Positions 36,871-46,129 of a stretch of DNA of 64,000 nt are shown here, in pieces. The position numbers were made by a program, and so were the translations under genes. The notes beneath the pieces were generated by a model. That model was not told where the DNA came from. It did no database searches and was given only the letters and a program-made list of their open reading frames with translations. Location of the stretch: assembly GCF_030816505.1 (NCBI RefSeq), contig NZ_JAUSYB010000001.1:1302001-1366000 (forward strand), read 5' to 3'. Numbering within the stretch: the first letter of the stretch is position 1; each line of letters begins with the position of its first letter. The DNA comes from Microbacterium sp. W4I20 (GTDB lineage: Bacteria > Actinomycetota > Actinomycetes > Actinomycetales > Microbacteriaceae).

Positions 36871-38064
36871 TCAGCCCTCGGGTTCGTTCGGGATCGTCAC
36901 TTCGATCGGGTCTCCGTGCTCACCACCCAGCTCCATCCGCTCCCCCGGATTCAGGAAGGAGACCGACTGCGCGATGGTGAGGTACGGCGTCTGGTGGCGG
37001 GCGTTCTGGATTCGCAGGTTCCATGTCGTCGGCATCCCGTCGACCGTTCCGTCGATGTCGGTCGACACCCCCCGTCCTGCGGCGTCGAAGTCCGAGCTGC
37101 ACGCCGTCCGCCCGTCGGCACCGTCGACGATCATGCAGTACTCGATGAAGTCGTCGCCTTCGGCGAAGCGGGTGCCCAGCCAGACCGGTTGGCTCTGGAA
37201 GTCGCCGACGACCAGCAGCCCGGCGTCGAACCCCTGCTCGACGAGCTCCCTCGCACGATCGCGCTCCGCCCCCTCGAACTGACTGATCATCGCGAGGTCG
37301 GAAGACCACCGCTGGATGGAGACCAGGGGCTCCCCCGTCGTCGACAGCATCATCGTCGCGTTCACGCTGGACCCCGGCGGCACCCCGGATTCGGCATCGC
37401 TTCCCGCGTTCGGCGGCACCATCACCGAGGCGGAGAGGCCGAAGGCCTTCGTGTCGTCGGCGTCCTGACACGCCTGAGACGAAGCCTGGGCGATGTCGAT
37501 CACCAGGCATTCCTGTGCGCCGTCGCTCCGGGTCGCGAACCAGACGAGTGCATCCTCGTCCTGGCCGATCGCCCGCAGCGACCCTTCGTCGAACTTCCCG
37601 TCCGCGGAGAGCTCGAGACGTCGCTCCTGCTGCTGCGGGGTCAGCGAGACGATCTCCGGGCGCTGACCGAAGACCGCCCACCCCGCACCCACGCCGATCG
37701 CCAGCAGGAGAGCGGATGCCGCAGCGATCACCCACCACCGGCGACGGCGGGACACCCGGGGCGGGGCTTCCATGGTCCGAGCCTCAGAACCGGGCGTGAT
37801 CTCCTCGATAATCGACGGTCTCGGCGCCTCGGGCTTCGCCGAAGGGCCTTGCTCAGATGCTCCGGCGTCCGCGACCCCCGGAACCGAGTCCACCGGGCCG
37901 CCATCGACGGCGGGCGAGGTCTCACGAGCAACGCCGGGCACCTCGCGCACCGCGGCTTCGAGTTCTCGCAGCCGCGCGGATTCGGCATCCGTCAGCCCGC
38001 CCTCGCGCCCGTACGCCTTCCGCTGCAGCGCGCGCAACTCGTCGCGGTCAGTCTCCCCCGGCAC
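36871..38064 (-). CDS. Single-pass membrane protein, tandem paralogue B
   Basis: A 397-residue protein of no family known to me. It has an N-terminal charged motif (DELRALQRKAYGREGGLTDAE), a low-complexity linker, one membrane helix (about 112-133) and a large outer domain starting LTPQQQERRLEL. It shares this whole plan with the next gene upstream. The GTG at 38064 is chosen because it has a GAGG site eight bases upstream and puts exactly eight residues before ELRALQ, as in the paralogue; the open frame could start at 38082. It overlaps the upstream gene by 17 bases. Confidence 0.72.
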   Translation of the reverse strand: MPGETDRDELRALQRKAYGREGGLTDAESARLRELEAAVREVPGVARETSPAVDGGPVDSVPGVADAGASEQGPSAKPEAPRPSIIEEITPGSEARTMEAPPRVSRRRRWWVIAAASALLLAIGVGAGWAVFGQRPEIVSLTPQQQERRLELSADGKFDEGSLRAIGQDEDALVWFATRSDGAQECLVIDIAQASSQACQDADDTKAFGLSASVMVPPNAGSDAESGVPPGSSVNATMMLSTTGEPLVSIQRWSSDLAMISQFEGAERDRARELVEQGFDAGLLVVGDFQSQPVWLGTRFAEGDDFIEYCMIVDGADGRTACSSDFDAAGRGVSTDIDGTVDGMPTTWNLRIQNARHQTPYLTIAQSVSFLNPGERMELGGEHGDPIEVTIPNEPEG

Positions 38065-39187
38065 CGAGCTCACCTCGCTCACGCGTGATCACCAGGAACG
38101 TCGGACCGTAGTTCGGGGACAGCTCGAGGGTCGTCTTCCCGCCGTCGTCATCGACGTGCTCGAGCACCAGACTCGTCCCCTGCTCCTGCAGCAGCTGGCT
38201 GTCGTCGCAGCTCATCTCGATCGGATCGGAGGAGCCGTCGTAGATCAGGCACTGCCGGTTCGTGTCGAGCATCGTTCCGGTCCAGATCGGCACGTCGCCG
38301 TCGTAGCCGACCACCCAGATCGACCCCGGGTTCAGCCCTTCGTCGGCGAGGCGCTTCGCGATCAGCGTCTCCTCTTCGGTGGCATAGGTCATCATGCCGG
38401 CCTCGTCGTACTCATACGAGTTGACGACTACGGCGGGCTCGCCGGATGCGGTGATCATCAGCGAAGCACTCACCTCTCGCACCGGCTGTCCGGGTTCGCC
38501 CCCCTCGTCGATGACCAACGATCCCGCCATCCCCGCGTCGGTGACGGCGTCGGCGGGCTGACACGTCGGCGCGGTGGTCTCCCCGTCACCGAGGATGAGG
38601 CAGGTGAGCTTGCGCTCGCCCTTCGTCGCCGTCCAGACGACCACGCCCTCCTCGACGGCGACCGCGCGGATCGACCCGGCGTCGTACTTCCCTTCGACAA
38701 GGAGGGCGTTCTGCCACTCCTGCTGCTCCGGGGTCAGGGCGACGGCCGCGCCTGCCGGTCGGCCGAACAGCGCCCAGCCCGCGACCACCCCCACCGCGAG
38801 CAGGACCACCATCGCGAGGGCGACCGGCCGCCAGTGCGCCCGCACCAGGGTGAGATTCGTCGCCCCGGCGACAGGCTGGGCTGCGGCGTTGGTCGACGGC
38901 GGCTCCGCGAACACGCCACTACGGGCTCCCGAGCCCATCCACGGGCCCTGTTCTTCGAGAGGCTCAGCAAGCCAGGACTCGGCAGCCTCCGACACCGACG
39001 ACTCGGAAGCCGCAGGAACTCCGGTCGCGACGGGCTCAGGCTCCCATGCAGCGGCGACCGGCCTCGCAGCGCGGTGCGTCTCGAGCTCGCGCAGCCGGGC
39101 GGCATCGGCCGCTGTCAGATCGGCCTCGCGCCCGTACGCGCGCTCCTGCAGTGCTCTCAGCTCGGCGACTTCCTCGGCGCTCAGCAT
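38048..39187 (-). CDS. Single-pass membrane protein, tandem paralogue A
   Basis: A 379-residue protein with the same plan as its downstream neighbour: VAELRALQERAYGREADLTA at the start, a Pro/Ala/Glu-rich linker, one helix (about 120-142) and an outer domain beginning LTPEQQEWQNALLVEGKYDAGS, with paired cysteines in both paralogues (CLIL, TCQP). The linker DNA (around 38950 and 39035) contains CTTCGAGAGGCTCAGC- and GCGACGGGCTCAGGC-like stretches resembling the REP-like element at 35139, so mobile repeats may have built it. Function unknown. It starts 4 bases after the stop of the next gene. Confidence 0.72.
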   Translation of the reverse strand: MLSAEEVAELRALQERAYGREADLTAADAARLRELETHRAARPVAAAWEPEPVATGVPAASESSVSEAAESWLAEPLEEQGPWMGSGARSGVFAEPPSTNAAAQPVAGATNLTLVRAHWRPVALAMVVLLAVGVVAGWALFGRPAGAAVALTPEQQEWQNALLVEGKYDAGSIRAVAVEEGVVVWTATKGERKLTCLILGDGETTAPTCQPADAVTDAGMAGSLVIDEGGEPGQPVREVSASLMITASGEPAVVVNSYEYDEAGMMTYATEEETLIAKRLADEGLNPGSIWVVGYDGDVPIWTGTMLDTNRQCLIYDGSSDPIEMSCDDSQLLQEQGTSLVLEHVDDDGGKTTLELSPNYGPTFLVITRERGELGAGGD

Positions 39188-39191
39188 CCGA

Positions 39192-39680
39192 CTATCCGAG
39201 TCTCTCGAACTGCATGCCCGCCCAGACCAGCCAGCCCAGGCTGTAGACCGTCGCGCAGAGCCCGAGCACGAGCGCCCAGCGCGCGATCGCGCGGCTCTCG
39301 ACCGGGCGTCGGAGCGACATGATCGCCGCGACGACCGCGACGATCGCCACCGGGATGCCCCAGCCGACGAAGAACGAGGCCCCGAGCGCGACGATCGCCG
39401 CGAGCAGAGCCCAGGGGGCGAGCCGGGTGTCGTCGACCGTGGCCGCGCCGGCCGTCGGCTCCCACTCGGTGTCGTCGGCGGCGTCGATGTCCGGGCCGCT
39501 CACCACCACGGGTTCGATGCCGACCGGCCCCGTCGGCAGCTTCGAGTACCCGTCTCGGCGAGCGCCGGGGATCCTGGCGGCTCCCGACGGCTGCTCGACC
39601 TCACCGCTCGGGCGTTCGATGCGCGTGGGCGGGATGGGGGCGGGCGCGGGGCGCTCGGGTGATCGCGGAACGTCCGTCAT
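39192..39680 (-). CDS. Membrane protein with Pro-rich N-terminal tail
   Basis: A 162-residue protein: about 85 hydrophilic, Pro-rich residues ([20 protein letters not shown]), then probably three helices (about 88-104, 106-120 and 133-153), recalling DUF4190-like proteins. Its ATG overlaps the tsaD stop (ATGA). Function unknown. Confidence 0.72.
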   Translation of the reverse strand: MTDVPRSPERPAPAPIPPTRIERPSGEVEQPSGAARIPGARRDGYSKLPTGPVGIEPVVVSGPDIDAADDTEWEPTAGAATVDDTRLAPWALLAAIVALGASFFVGWGIPVAIVAVVAAIMSLRRPVESRAIARWALVLGLCATVYSLGWLVWAGMQFERLG

Positions 39681-40756
39681 GCGGGCACCGCTTCCGCGAT
39701 CTGGATCTCCGTGACGGGGAGGGTCGAATCCGCGCCGAACGCGAGCGTCGACGGCGGACGCCCGGAGGAGATCAGTTCTGCGGCGAGAGCCGCGATCATC
39801 GCTCCGTTGTCAGTGCACAGCGACAGCGGCGGAATGCGCACGGTCACGCCCGCTTCAGCGGCGCGTTCGAGCGCGACCTCCCGCAGACGCCGGTTCGCGA
39901 TGACCCCGCCGCCCAACAGCAGTCGCGGAACCCCGAGGTCTGCGCACGCGGCGAGCGCCTTCGTCACGAGCACGTCGACCACGGCCTCGCGGAAGCTCGC
40001 GGCGACGTCGGCCACCGGCAACTCCGTCGCGCCGTCCGCTTGATCGGCCTCGAACCGCTCGACCCATCGCGCGACGGCCGTCTTCAGCCCTGAGAACGAG
40101 AAGTCGTAGCGGTGCTTCGCCAGGTCGGAGGTGCGGGAGAGCCCCCGGGGGAAGCGGATCGCGTGCGGGTCGCCGTCGCGCGCCGCCCGGTCGATCTCGG
40201 GGCCGCCGGGGTACGGCAGCGAGAGCAGTCGGGCGACCTTGTCGAAGGCCTCTCCCGCCGCGTCGTCCATGGTCTCGCCGAGCAGCTCGACGTCGGTCGT
40301 CAGGTCGCGCACGTGCAACAGCGACGTGTGCCCACCCGAGACCAGGAGCGCGATCGTCGGGTATTCGAGCGGAGCGGAGTCCGGGGTCAGGATGTCGGCG
40401 GCGATGTGGCCGACGAGGTGGTTCACGGCGTACAGCGGCTTTCCGAGCGAGACCGCGAGTCCCTTCGCCGCTCCGACCCCGACCATGAGCGCACCGGCGA
40501 GGCCGGGACCGCTGGTCACCGCGACCGCGTCGAGGTCGTCGAGTCCCACGCCCGCTTCGGCGAGAGCCGCGTCGATGGCCGGCTGAAGGGCCTCGAGGTG
40601 GGCGCGTGCAGCGACCTCGGGCACCACGCCCCCGAAGCGCGCGTGCTCGTCCATGCTGGACGCGATCGTGTTGGAGAGGAGGGTGCGTCCGCGGACGATG
40701 CCGATGCCGGTCTCGTCGCAGCTCGTCTCGATGCCGAGCACCAGGGGCTCACTCAT
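39677..40756 (-). CDS. tsaD: tRNA threonylcarbamoyladenosine transferase TsaD
   Basis: Catalytic subunit that, with TsaB and TsaE, transfers threonylcarbamoyl to A37 of ANN-decoding tRNAs. The 359-residue ASKHA-fold protein shows [23 protein letters not shown] (metal site), [34 protein letters not shown] and [13 protein letters not shown]. It is part of an overlapping tsaB-rimI-tsaD set (ATGA at each junction). Confidence 0.96.
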   Translation of the reverse strand: MSEPLVLGIETSCDETGIGIVRGRTLLSNTIASSMDEHARFGGVVPEVAARAHLEALQPAIDAALAEAGVGLDDLDAVAVTSGPGLAGALMVGVGAAKGLAVSLGKPLYAVNHLVGHIAADILTPDSAPLEYPTIALLVSGGHTSLLHVRDLTTDVELLGETMDDAAGEAFDKVARLLSLPYPGGPEIDRAARDGDPHAIRFPRGLSRTSDLAKHRYDFSFSGLKTAVARWVERFEADQADGATELPVADVAASFREAVVDVLVTKALAACADLGVPRLLLGGGVIANRRLREVALERAAEAGVTVRIPPLSLCTDNGAMIAALAAELISSGRPPSTLAFGADSTLPVTEIQIAEAVPA

Positions 40757-41241
40757 GCGTTCGCCTCCTCCGGCTGCTCGGTCGACAGCGGATGCCGGCG
40801 CAGATCACGGCGCATCACGATCGCATCCACGTCGTCCGGCTGATAGTAGCGAGGGCGCCTGGCGATCTCCTCGAAGGCCTCGGCGAGGTACAGGCCTTCC
40901 GCGGTCGGGTTGTCGGCCCTGACCTCGAGGAAGACCTCCCGCGCCCCGCGTTGGACCGCCGCCGCGAGCAGCGCGCGCAGCAGCGCCCGGCCCCGCCCTG
41001 CGCCGCGGTGTGCGGCGTCGAGGGCGATGGTCTGGATGTCGGCATCCGCACTCCCCTGCAGAGCGCGTACACCGCCGTAGCCGACCACGACACCCTCGTG
41101 CTCGTCGACCAGGTAGCGGCCGTGCGGGCTGACCAGCTCGGATGCCATGGCCTCCGCGCTCCAGGCGTCGGTGGGGAACGAGCGGTTCTCGATGCCCATG
41201 ATCGCGTCGAGATCGGCGGGTGTCGCCTCGCGGATGGTCAT
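40753..41241 (-). CDS. rimI: Ribosomal protein S18-alanine N-acetyltransferase
   Basis: A 162-residue GNAT enzyme. [20 protein letters not shown] opens the fold and the acetyl-CoA loop is [14 protein letters not shown]; it ends with [21 protein letters not shown], typical of RimI. It lies between tsaB and tsaD, the usual bacterial order, with 4-base overlaps on both sides. Confidence 0.92.
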   Translation of the reverse strand: MTIREATPADLDAIMGIENRSFPTDAWSAEAMASELVSPHGRYLVDEHEGVVVGYGGVRALQGSADADIQTIALDAAHRGAGRGRALLRALLAAAVQRGAREVFLEVRADNPTAEGLYLAEAFEEIARRPRYYQPDDVDAIVMRRDLRRHPLSTEQPEEANA

Positions 41242-41855
41242 GACCCGACCTTCTTCGGCGCGCCCGGCACGGTCACGTCCGGGTGGCGCATATAGAGGGG
41301 CTCGTCGCCGGCGAGAACGCGGTCGGCCGCGAGCGCACGGGCGCCGACGCGCGCCAGATCGACGGCGGAGAGCGCGCCCACGTCGATGCGACGGATGCCG
41401 TCGAGGTGCGCTTCCGCGTCGACCGCCCGCACCAGGCGGGTGTCGGCGACGACGCGCGGGATGCCGTCGTCGTCGATTCCGTCGACCACGGTGATCGCGA
41501 CCTCGCGGCGGCGGGCGTCGGTGACGACGGCGAACGGTCCGGTCTCGGTCTCCAGGGCGGTCAGTGCTGCTCCGAGATGGCTCGGCACCGGGACCACGGG
41601 AATGCCGCGTCCGAGCGCGAACGTGCGTGCCGCCGCGATGCCGATGCGCAGTCCGGTGAACGGCCCGGGCCCCATGCCCGCGACGACGTGCGTGATCTCA
41701 CCCGGACCCGCCTCCCGGAGCACCTGCACGAGCAGATCGCCGATGACCTCGGCGTGACCGAGCGGGTCGATTGTCGACGCTTCGGCGCGGCGGGTGCCGT
41801 CGGCATCGATGAGGGCGACGGCAGTGCCCAGGGAGGTGTCGACGGCGAGGATCAC
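41238..41855 (-). CDS. tsaB: tRNA threonylcarbamoyladenosine protein TsaB
   Basis: A 205-residue ASKHA-fold partner of TsaD. MILAVDTSLGTAVALIDADG and VVAGMGPGPFTGLRIGIAAA are the signature stretches. TsaB scaffolds TsaD and TsaE. Its ATG overlaps the stop of the GGDEF-like membrane protein. Confidence 0.92.
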   Translation of the reverse strand: MILAVDTSLGTAVALIDADGTRRAEASTIDPLGHAEVIGDLLVQVLREAGPGEITHVVAGMGPGPFTGLRIGIAAARTFALGRGIPVVPVPSHLGAALTALETETGPFAVVTDARRREVAITVVDGIDDDGIPRVVADTRLVRAVDAEAHLDGIRRIDVGALSAVDLARVGARALAADRVLAGDEPLYMRHPDVTVPGAPKKVGS

Positions 41856-43051
41856 CTCTCCAGGGTAGCCGGGCGCGCCGCGGATGCGGTCGTCGTCGCG
41901 GTGACCTCGGCGACCGGCGCATCGCGTGTGCCGGCTCGGTCCCAGCGGTCGCCGCCGGCCGCACGCGCCCGGACCGCTGCCTCCGCTGCAGCGGTCGCCA
42001 GAGCGTCGTAGTCGTAGCCGAGGACGGCGACGGAGGCCCAGCCGATGCTGGCGGATGATCGGATGCCGTCGGCCGGGGCGTCGCGCTGGATGACCGAGAT
42101 GCGGGTCAGGATCTCGCGGATGTGGAACTGCACCGCCTCGTCGCTGCCGCGGATGAGGACGAGGGCCCGGCTGTCGTCGATCCGCACGGCATCCGCCGAG
42201 GCAGGGAGCGTCTCTTCGACGTCGGCGTGGAATCGATCGGCGATGAGGGCGAACGTCGAGCCGGTGGACGCCTCCCGCAGGTCGGCCGGGTCGTCCAGGC
42301 GCACATCGAGCACCGACCAGATCTGCTCGTTCTGCGCGTGCGCCTTCTCGAGACGGCGGCGGGCGCGCTGCGTTGCCCCGTCGACGTCGCTGGGAGCCGC
42401 GGCCTCGGCCCTGACCATGAGCACGATCGTGAAGGCCGCGCAGGTGCTGACCACGAGGGTGCCGACGGCGTTCATGCCGCGGAGGGCGCTCAGCTGCGCG
42501 TCAGTGCTGTCGCCGCCACTCAGCAGGGCGAACACGGCGCTCGCGACCGCGACGATGACCACGGCGCACGAGGCAAGCGCGAGCGGGAGCACGATGTCGA
42601 GGGAGGCGGGTCGGCGCCGGAGCAGCTCGTAGGCCACCAGAGCCGCGAAGACCCCGCTCCCGACGAAGACCGCGTGGAAGGCCGCCAGATACCAGGGCCC
42701 GCCGGCGGTGAGCACCAGCAGCACCGGCGCGACGAGCACGAACACGGCGACCGGCCACCACGTCACCCGCTGACGGTGGTGCAGGCGCAGGCCGAGCCAG
42801 ACGAGGGGCTCGAAGCAGAGCAGCAGAGCGGATGCAGCGGCCCGCAGCACCGGCGCGTCCGTCAGGTGGCCGCCGAGCCAGAGGTAGGCGCCGAGCACGC
42901 CGAGCGAGAAGGCCGCACCCCACGCCACGGTCGCTCGACCGGGGCGGGCCAGGGTCGCGAGACCCAGGACCAGCGCGGCGAGCACGGTGACGACCGCCAC
43001 CATGCTCGTGGTGATGTCGACCTGCACGGGCACGAGCGCGAGACCGTTCAC
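41852..43051 (-). CDS. Membrane protein with degenerate GGDEF-like domain
   Basis: A 399-residue protein: about seven membrane helices (residues 15-215), a basic coiled coil (RARRRLEKAHAQNEQIW), then a cytosolic domain whose end, SIGWASVAVLGYDYDALATA followed by VRARAAGGDRW, resembles the C-terminal half of GGDEF domains. Where GGDEF should be, the sequence reads LIRGSDEAV, so cyclase activity is unlikely; it may bind a nucleotide or a partner instead. It overlaps the upstream histidine-kinase gene (ATGA) and probably works with it. The domain assignment is an inference. Confidence 0.65.
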   Translation of the reverse strand: MNGLALVPVQVDITTSMVAVVTVLAALVLGLATLARPGRATVAWGAAFSLGVLGAYLWLGGHLTDAPVLRAAASALLLCFEPLVWLGLRLHHRQRVTWWPVAVFVLVAPVLLVLTAGGPWYLAAFHAVFVGSGVFAALVAYELLRRRPASLDIVLPLALASCAVVIVAVASAVFALLSGGDSTDAQLSALRGMNAVGTLVVSTCAAFTIVLMVRAEAAAPSDVDGATQRARRRLEKAHAQNEQIWSVLDVRLDDPADLREASTGSTFALIADRFHADVEETLPASADAVRIDDSRALVLIRGSDEAVQFHIREILTRISVIQRDAPADGIRSSASIGWASVAVLGYDYDALATAAAEAAVRARAAGGDRWDRAGTRDAPVAEVTATTTASAARPATLER

Positions 43052-44640
43052 GCGAGGACCTCCTTGACTCGCCGCTGCGGGAAGCGCAGGGTGACGATGG
43101 TGCCGGCACCCAGGGTGCTGTCGACGCTGATGCTGCCCTCGTGGGCTTCGACGATGTCGCGGGCGATGCCCATGCCGAGGCCGGTCCCGGCGACACCGGC
43201 GAGCACCGCCCGCTCGGTGCGGAAGTACGGCTCGAAGAGGCGGGGCAGTTCGTCGGCCGCGATCCCCGTCCCGGTGTCGCGGATCGAGAGCTCCGCCTGG
43301 CCATCCGGCGCCGAGCCGAGCTCTGCGGTGATGCGGCCCTCGGCCGGGGTGTACTTGACGGCGTTGCTCAGCAGATTGTCGATCACCTGGCGCAGCCGGA
43401 ACGCGTCGCCGTAGATCACCATGCTCTCCGCTCCGCTGACCTCCAGCTCTTTCCTGCTGCTCGATATCAACGGTGCGAAGGAGGCGGCCGACGCCTCGAC
43501 GACCTGACGGAGGTCGACGGGCTCGAAGGGCTCATCCGGCACATGCTTCGTCGACTCCAGGGTCGACGCCACGAGATCCTCCATCCGCTCACCGGCGTTG
43601 GCGATGACCTCGAGCTGCGCGGTGACGCGGGTCGGAAGATCGTCGCGCTCCAGCAGCAGATCGACGTGACCGATGATCGCCGTGAGCGGATTGCGCAGCT
43701 CATGCGAGACGATGGCGGCGAGCGTACGGCGCTCCTCGGCGGCGTCGAGCACCGTGGTCACGTCGTCGATGATGACGAGGGCGATGTGCTCGTCCTCGCT
43801 CGCCATCGTCTGCGTGCTCACCTGCAGCGCGCGCCACTGCCCGTTGCTGTCGAACAGCCAGACGCGCTCGTCGTCCAGCTTCTCGCCGGCCGCAGCCCGC
43901 GCCAGCGTCGTGAGGTCCGGCGGCACCGCGGCACCGCGTCGCTGGTCGTACTCGACGGCCGCCGACGGCACCGCGGCGCCGAAGCGATCACGCCCGTACA
44001 GCGCCCGATAGGCATCGTTCATCTGGAGGATGCGGCCGTCGCCGGCCACCACGACCAGCGCCACCCCCAGCGCGTCGATGATCTGCGTCACCCGCTGCTG
44101 GTTCGTCTGCGCGCGCTCGGCAGCCCGGTTCACCTGATCCGACCGGCGCTCGAGCAGTCTCCGCGCGGCGCGCGAGCGCTGCGACCCGACGCGGACGGTG
44201 ACGCCGAGGAAGCTCAGGGTGATGATCACGGTCAGCACGCGCAGCAGCACCTCGGCCGGTTCGCCGGTGTGCTCGGCGAAAGCCACGAGGCAGGCGCTGA
44301 TGAAGGCGACGCCGCCGAGCACCCACGGCATCGAGAAGTAGGTCGCCAGCCACGTGACGGGGAACACCCAGAGCAGACCGAGACGGAGGTCGGGGGCGCT
44401 CGTGGTGAGACCGACCGCGAGCGCGTCGAGCAGCGGCAGCGTGACGACCGCCGTCCGCGGAAGACGACGCCAGGGCACCGCGAGGGTGAGCAGCGTCGTG
44501 AACACCACGAGCGCGAGCCCGGCGATGAACAGCGGGATCGTGAGCGTCTGCGGCGTGAAGGCGGTGATCATGACGACGATCGCCACGATGCTCCCCGTGA
44601 ACACCAGCTGCCATCGCCAGATCGACACGGTGCGGATCAT
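43048..44640 (-). CDS. Membrane PAS sensor histidine kinase
   Basis: A 530-residue kinase with about six N-terminal helices (to residue 155), a coiled coil, a PAS domain (about 190-300; LGVALVVVAGDGRILQMNDA), the phosphoacceptor His in IVSHELRNPLTAIIGH and the ATPase motifs NLLSNAVKYTPAEG, GTGIAADELPRLF and GTGLGMGIA. GGAGGG lies about ten bases before the ATG. The OmpR-type regulator gene lies just upstream in the same direction, 209 bases away, and is the natural partner. Confidence 0.9.
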   Translation of the reverse strand: MIRTVSIWRWQLVFTGSIVAIVVMITAFTPQTLTIPLFIAGLALVVFTTLLTLAVPWRRLPRTAVVTLPLLDALAVGLTTSAPDLRLGLLWVFPVTWLATYFSMPWVLGGVAFISACLVAFAEHTGEPAEVLLRVLTVIITLSFLGVTVRVGSQRSRAARRLLERRSDQVNRAAERAQTNQQRVTQIIDALGVALVVVAGDGRILQMNDAYRALYGRDRFGAAVPSAAVEYDQRRGAAVPPDLTTLARAAAGEKLDDERVWLFDSNGQWRALQVSTQTMASEDEHIALVIIDDVTTVLDAAEERRTLAAIVSHELRNPLTAIIGHVDLLLERDDLPTRVTAQLEVIANAGERMEDLVASTLESTKHVPDEPFEPVDLRQVVEASAASFAPLISSSRKELEVSGAESMVIYGDAFRLRQVIDNLLSNAVKYTPAEGRITAELGSAPDGQAELSIRDTGTGIAADELPRLFEPYFRTERAVLAGVAGTGLGMGIARDIVEAHEGSISVDSTLGAGTIVTLRFPQRRVKEVLA

Positions 44641-44760
44641 GAAATGCCCGCCCTCCGGTGGATCCTCAGCTTTGTCGCAAGATTACTCAAAGATCGGGCC
44701 TTTGCGCTCTTCAGGTATGTCCGGCGTTCTAACATTCTGTGTGGGGGCCGACTCTGCGAC

Positions 44761-44818
44761 TGGGGATTCGCAGGCGCTGGGGCCGCGCGAGTGGGGATTC
44801 GCAGGCGCTGAGGCCGCG
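44761..44818. repeat. Two-copy direct repeat, period 31
   Basis: TGGGGATTCGCAGGCGCT plus the following GGGGCCGCG or GAGGCCGCG occurs at 44761-44787 and 44792-44818, with one mismatch over 27 bases, between the response-regulator and kinase genes. A third partial echo (TGGGGA-GCCGCGG) follows at 44821. Confidence 0.75.
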
Positions 44819-44835
44819 GCTGGGGAGCCGCGGCC
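44812..44835 (-). terminator. Hairpin after the response-regulator gene
   Basis: A perfect nine-base stem (GGCCGCGGC and its complement) with a six-base loop begins 15 bases past the stop of the regulator gene and overlaps the second copy of the direct repeat. There is no T-run, so it may weaken rather than stop transcription into the kinase gene. Confidence 0.5.
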
Positions 44836-44849
44836 TCGACAGCAGCGCG

Positions 44850-45650
44850 TCAGGGATTGGGTTCCTCGGGCGTGAGCCGATAGCCCACCCCGCGCACCGT
44901 CTCGATGTATCGAGGCGCCGCTGCGCTGTCGCCGAGCTTGCGCCGCAGATTCGCGATGTGGGTCTCGATCGCCCGCTTGTCGGGCTCGCTGACATGACCG
45001 GTCCCGCCGGGCTCGATGCCGCGGAGCCCCAGGGCGAGTTCCGTCTTGCTGCACACCCGCCGCTTCGATGCGAGCAGGGTCGCGAGCAGCTCGAACTCGG
45101 TCGGCGTCAGATCAACCCTCTGCTGCGCGACCAGGACCACCCGGGTGTCGAGGTCGAGGCTCAGATCGAAGTGCACCCGTCCACGCCAGGTCGACACCGT
45201 GGCCGGCGCGCTCGACACGAGCGGGACCTCGGCGGTCCGCGGCAGCTGCGCCGCACCGTTGTCCACCTCACGGGGGCGCCGGAGCAGTGCCTCGATCCGG
45301 GCGCGCAGCTCACGCGGCCGGAAGGGCTTGACCAGATACTCGTCCGCCCCCGACGTGAGCCCGAGGACGACATCCGTCTCCTCCGCGAGGGCCGAGAGCA
45401 TGATGATGAACGTCGAACTGATCCGGCGGATCCGGCGAGCCACCTCGAAGCCGTCGATCCCGGGAAGGTTGATGTCGAGGGTGGTGATCACAGGTCCGTT
45501 CGCCTCGACCGCGGCGAGGCCGTCTTCGCCGGAGCCCGCGAGCACCGTCCGGAATCCGGCCGCGTTGAATACCTCGTCGAGGAGGGATCGCACGCCCGAG
45601 TCGTCTTCGATGATCACGGCGACGAGCGATCCGGCCGTCCGCTCGCTCAC
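44850..45650 (-). CDS. OmpR-type response regulator
   Basis: A 266-residue DNA-binding regulator. The receiver has Glu15-Asp16-Asp17, phosphoacceptor Asp59 in TLDINLPG and Lys in YLVKPF; after a linker of about 40 residues comes a winged-helix domain (LTPTEFELLATLLASKRRV; IETHIANLRRKLG; IETVRGVGYRL). The GTG at 45650 overlaps the tsaE stop (GTGA), so it is translated with acpS-alr-tsaE. The kinase encoded downstream is its likely partner. Confidence 0.9.
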   Translation of the reverse strand: MSERTAGSLVAVIIEDDSGVRSLLDEVFNAAGFRTVLAGSGEDGLAAVEANGPVITTLDINLPGIDGFEVARRIRRISSTFIIMLSALAEETDVVLGLTSGADEYLVKPFRPRELRARIEALLRRPREVDNGAAQLPRTAEVPLVSSAPATVSTWRGRVHFDLSLDLDTRVVLVAQQRVDLTPTEFELLATLLASKRRVCSKTELALGLRGIEPGGTGHVSEPDKRAIETHIANLRRKLGDSAAAPRYIETVRGVGYRLTPEEPNP

Positions 45651-46129
45651 GACGCGGTCTCGCGAGTGATCGTGACGATCCTCGGGGCGTCGGCGTCGAG
45701 CTCCGACGGATCGATGTCGTCTCCGCCCACCGGGCGCTCGATCTCGATGTCCCACCACGCATCCGCGAGTTCCTCGGCGAGGCCGCGCCCCCACTCGACG
45801 ACGACCGCCGATCGGGCGAGATCCAGGTCGAGGTCGTCGAGTTCGTCGGCCGACCCCAGCCGGTACGCGTCGACGTGCACGAGCGGCGCCCGTCCCACCA
45901 GTGAGGGATGGGTCCGGGCGATCACGAAGGTCGGGCTCTGCACGGGACCGCGCACCCCGAGACCTTCGGCGAGCCCCCGGGTGAACGTCGTCTTCCCCGC
46001 GCCCAGCGGCCCGGTGAGGATGAGCAGGTCCCCGGCCGTGAGCTGCTCGCCGATGCGAAGACCGAGCTGCTCCATCGCCTCGGACGTCTCGACCTCTCGC
46101 CGCCCGAGGAAGGCCTGATCGACGCTCAT
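45647..46129 (-). CDS. tsaE: tRNA threonylcarbamoyladenosine ATPase TsaE
   Basis: A 160-residue P-loop ATPase needed for the t6A cycle. LTGPLGAGKTTFTRGLAEG, QSPTFVI and LVHVDAYRLGS are diagnostic. The ATG at 46129 overlaps the alr stop (ATGA). Confidence 0.93.
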   Translation of the reverse strand: MSVDQAFLGRREVETSEAMEQLGLRIGEQLTAGDLLILTGPLGAGKTTFTRGLAEGLGVRGPVQSPTFVIARTHPSLVGRAPLVHVDAYRLGSADELDDLDLDLARSAVVVEWGRGLAEELADAWWDIEIERPVGGDDIDPSELDADAPRIVTITRETAS

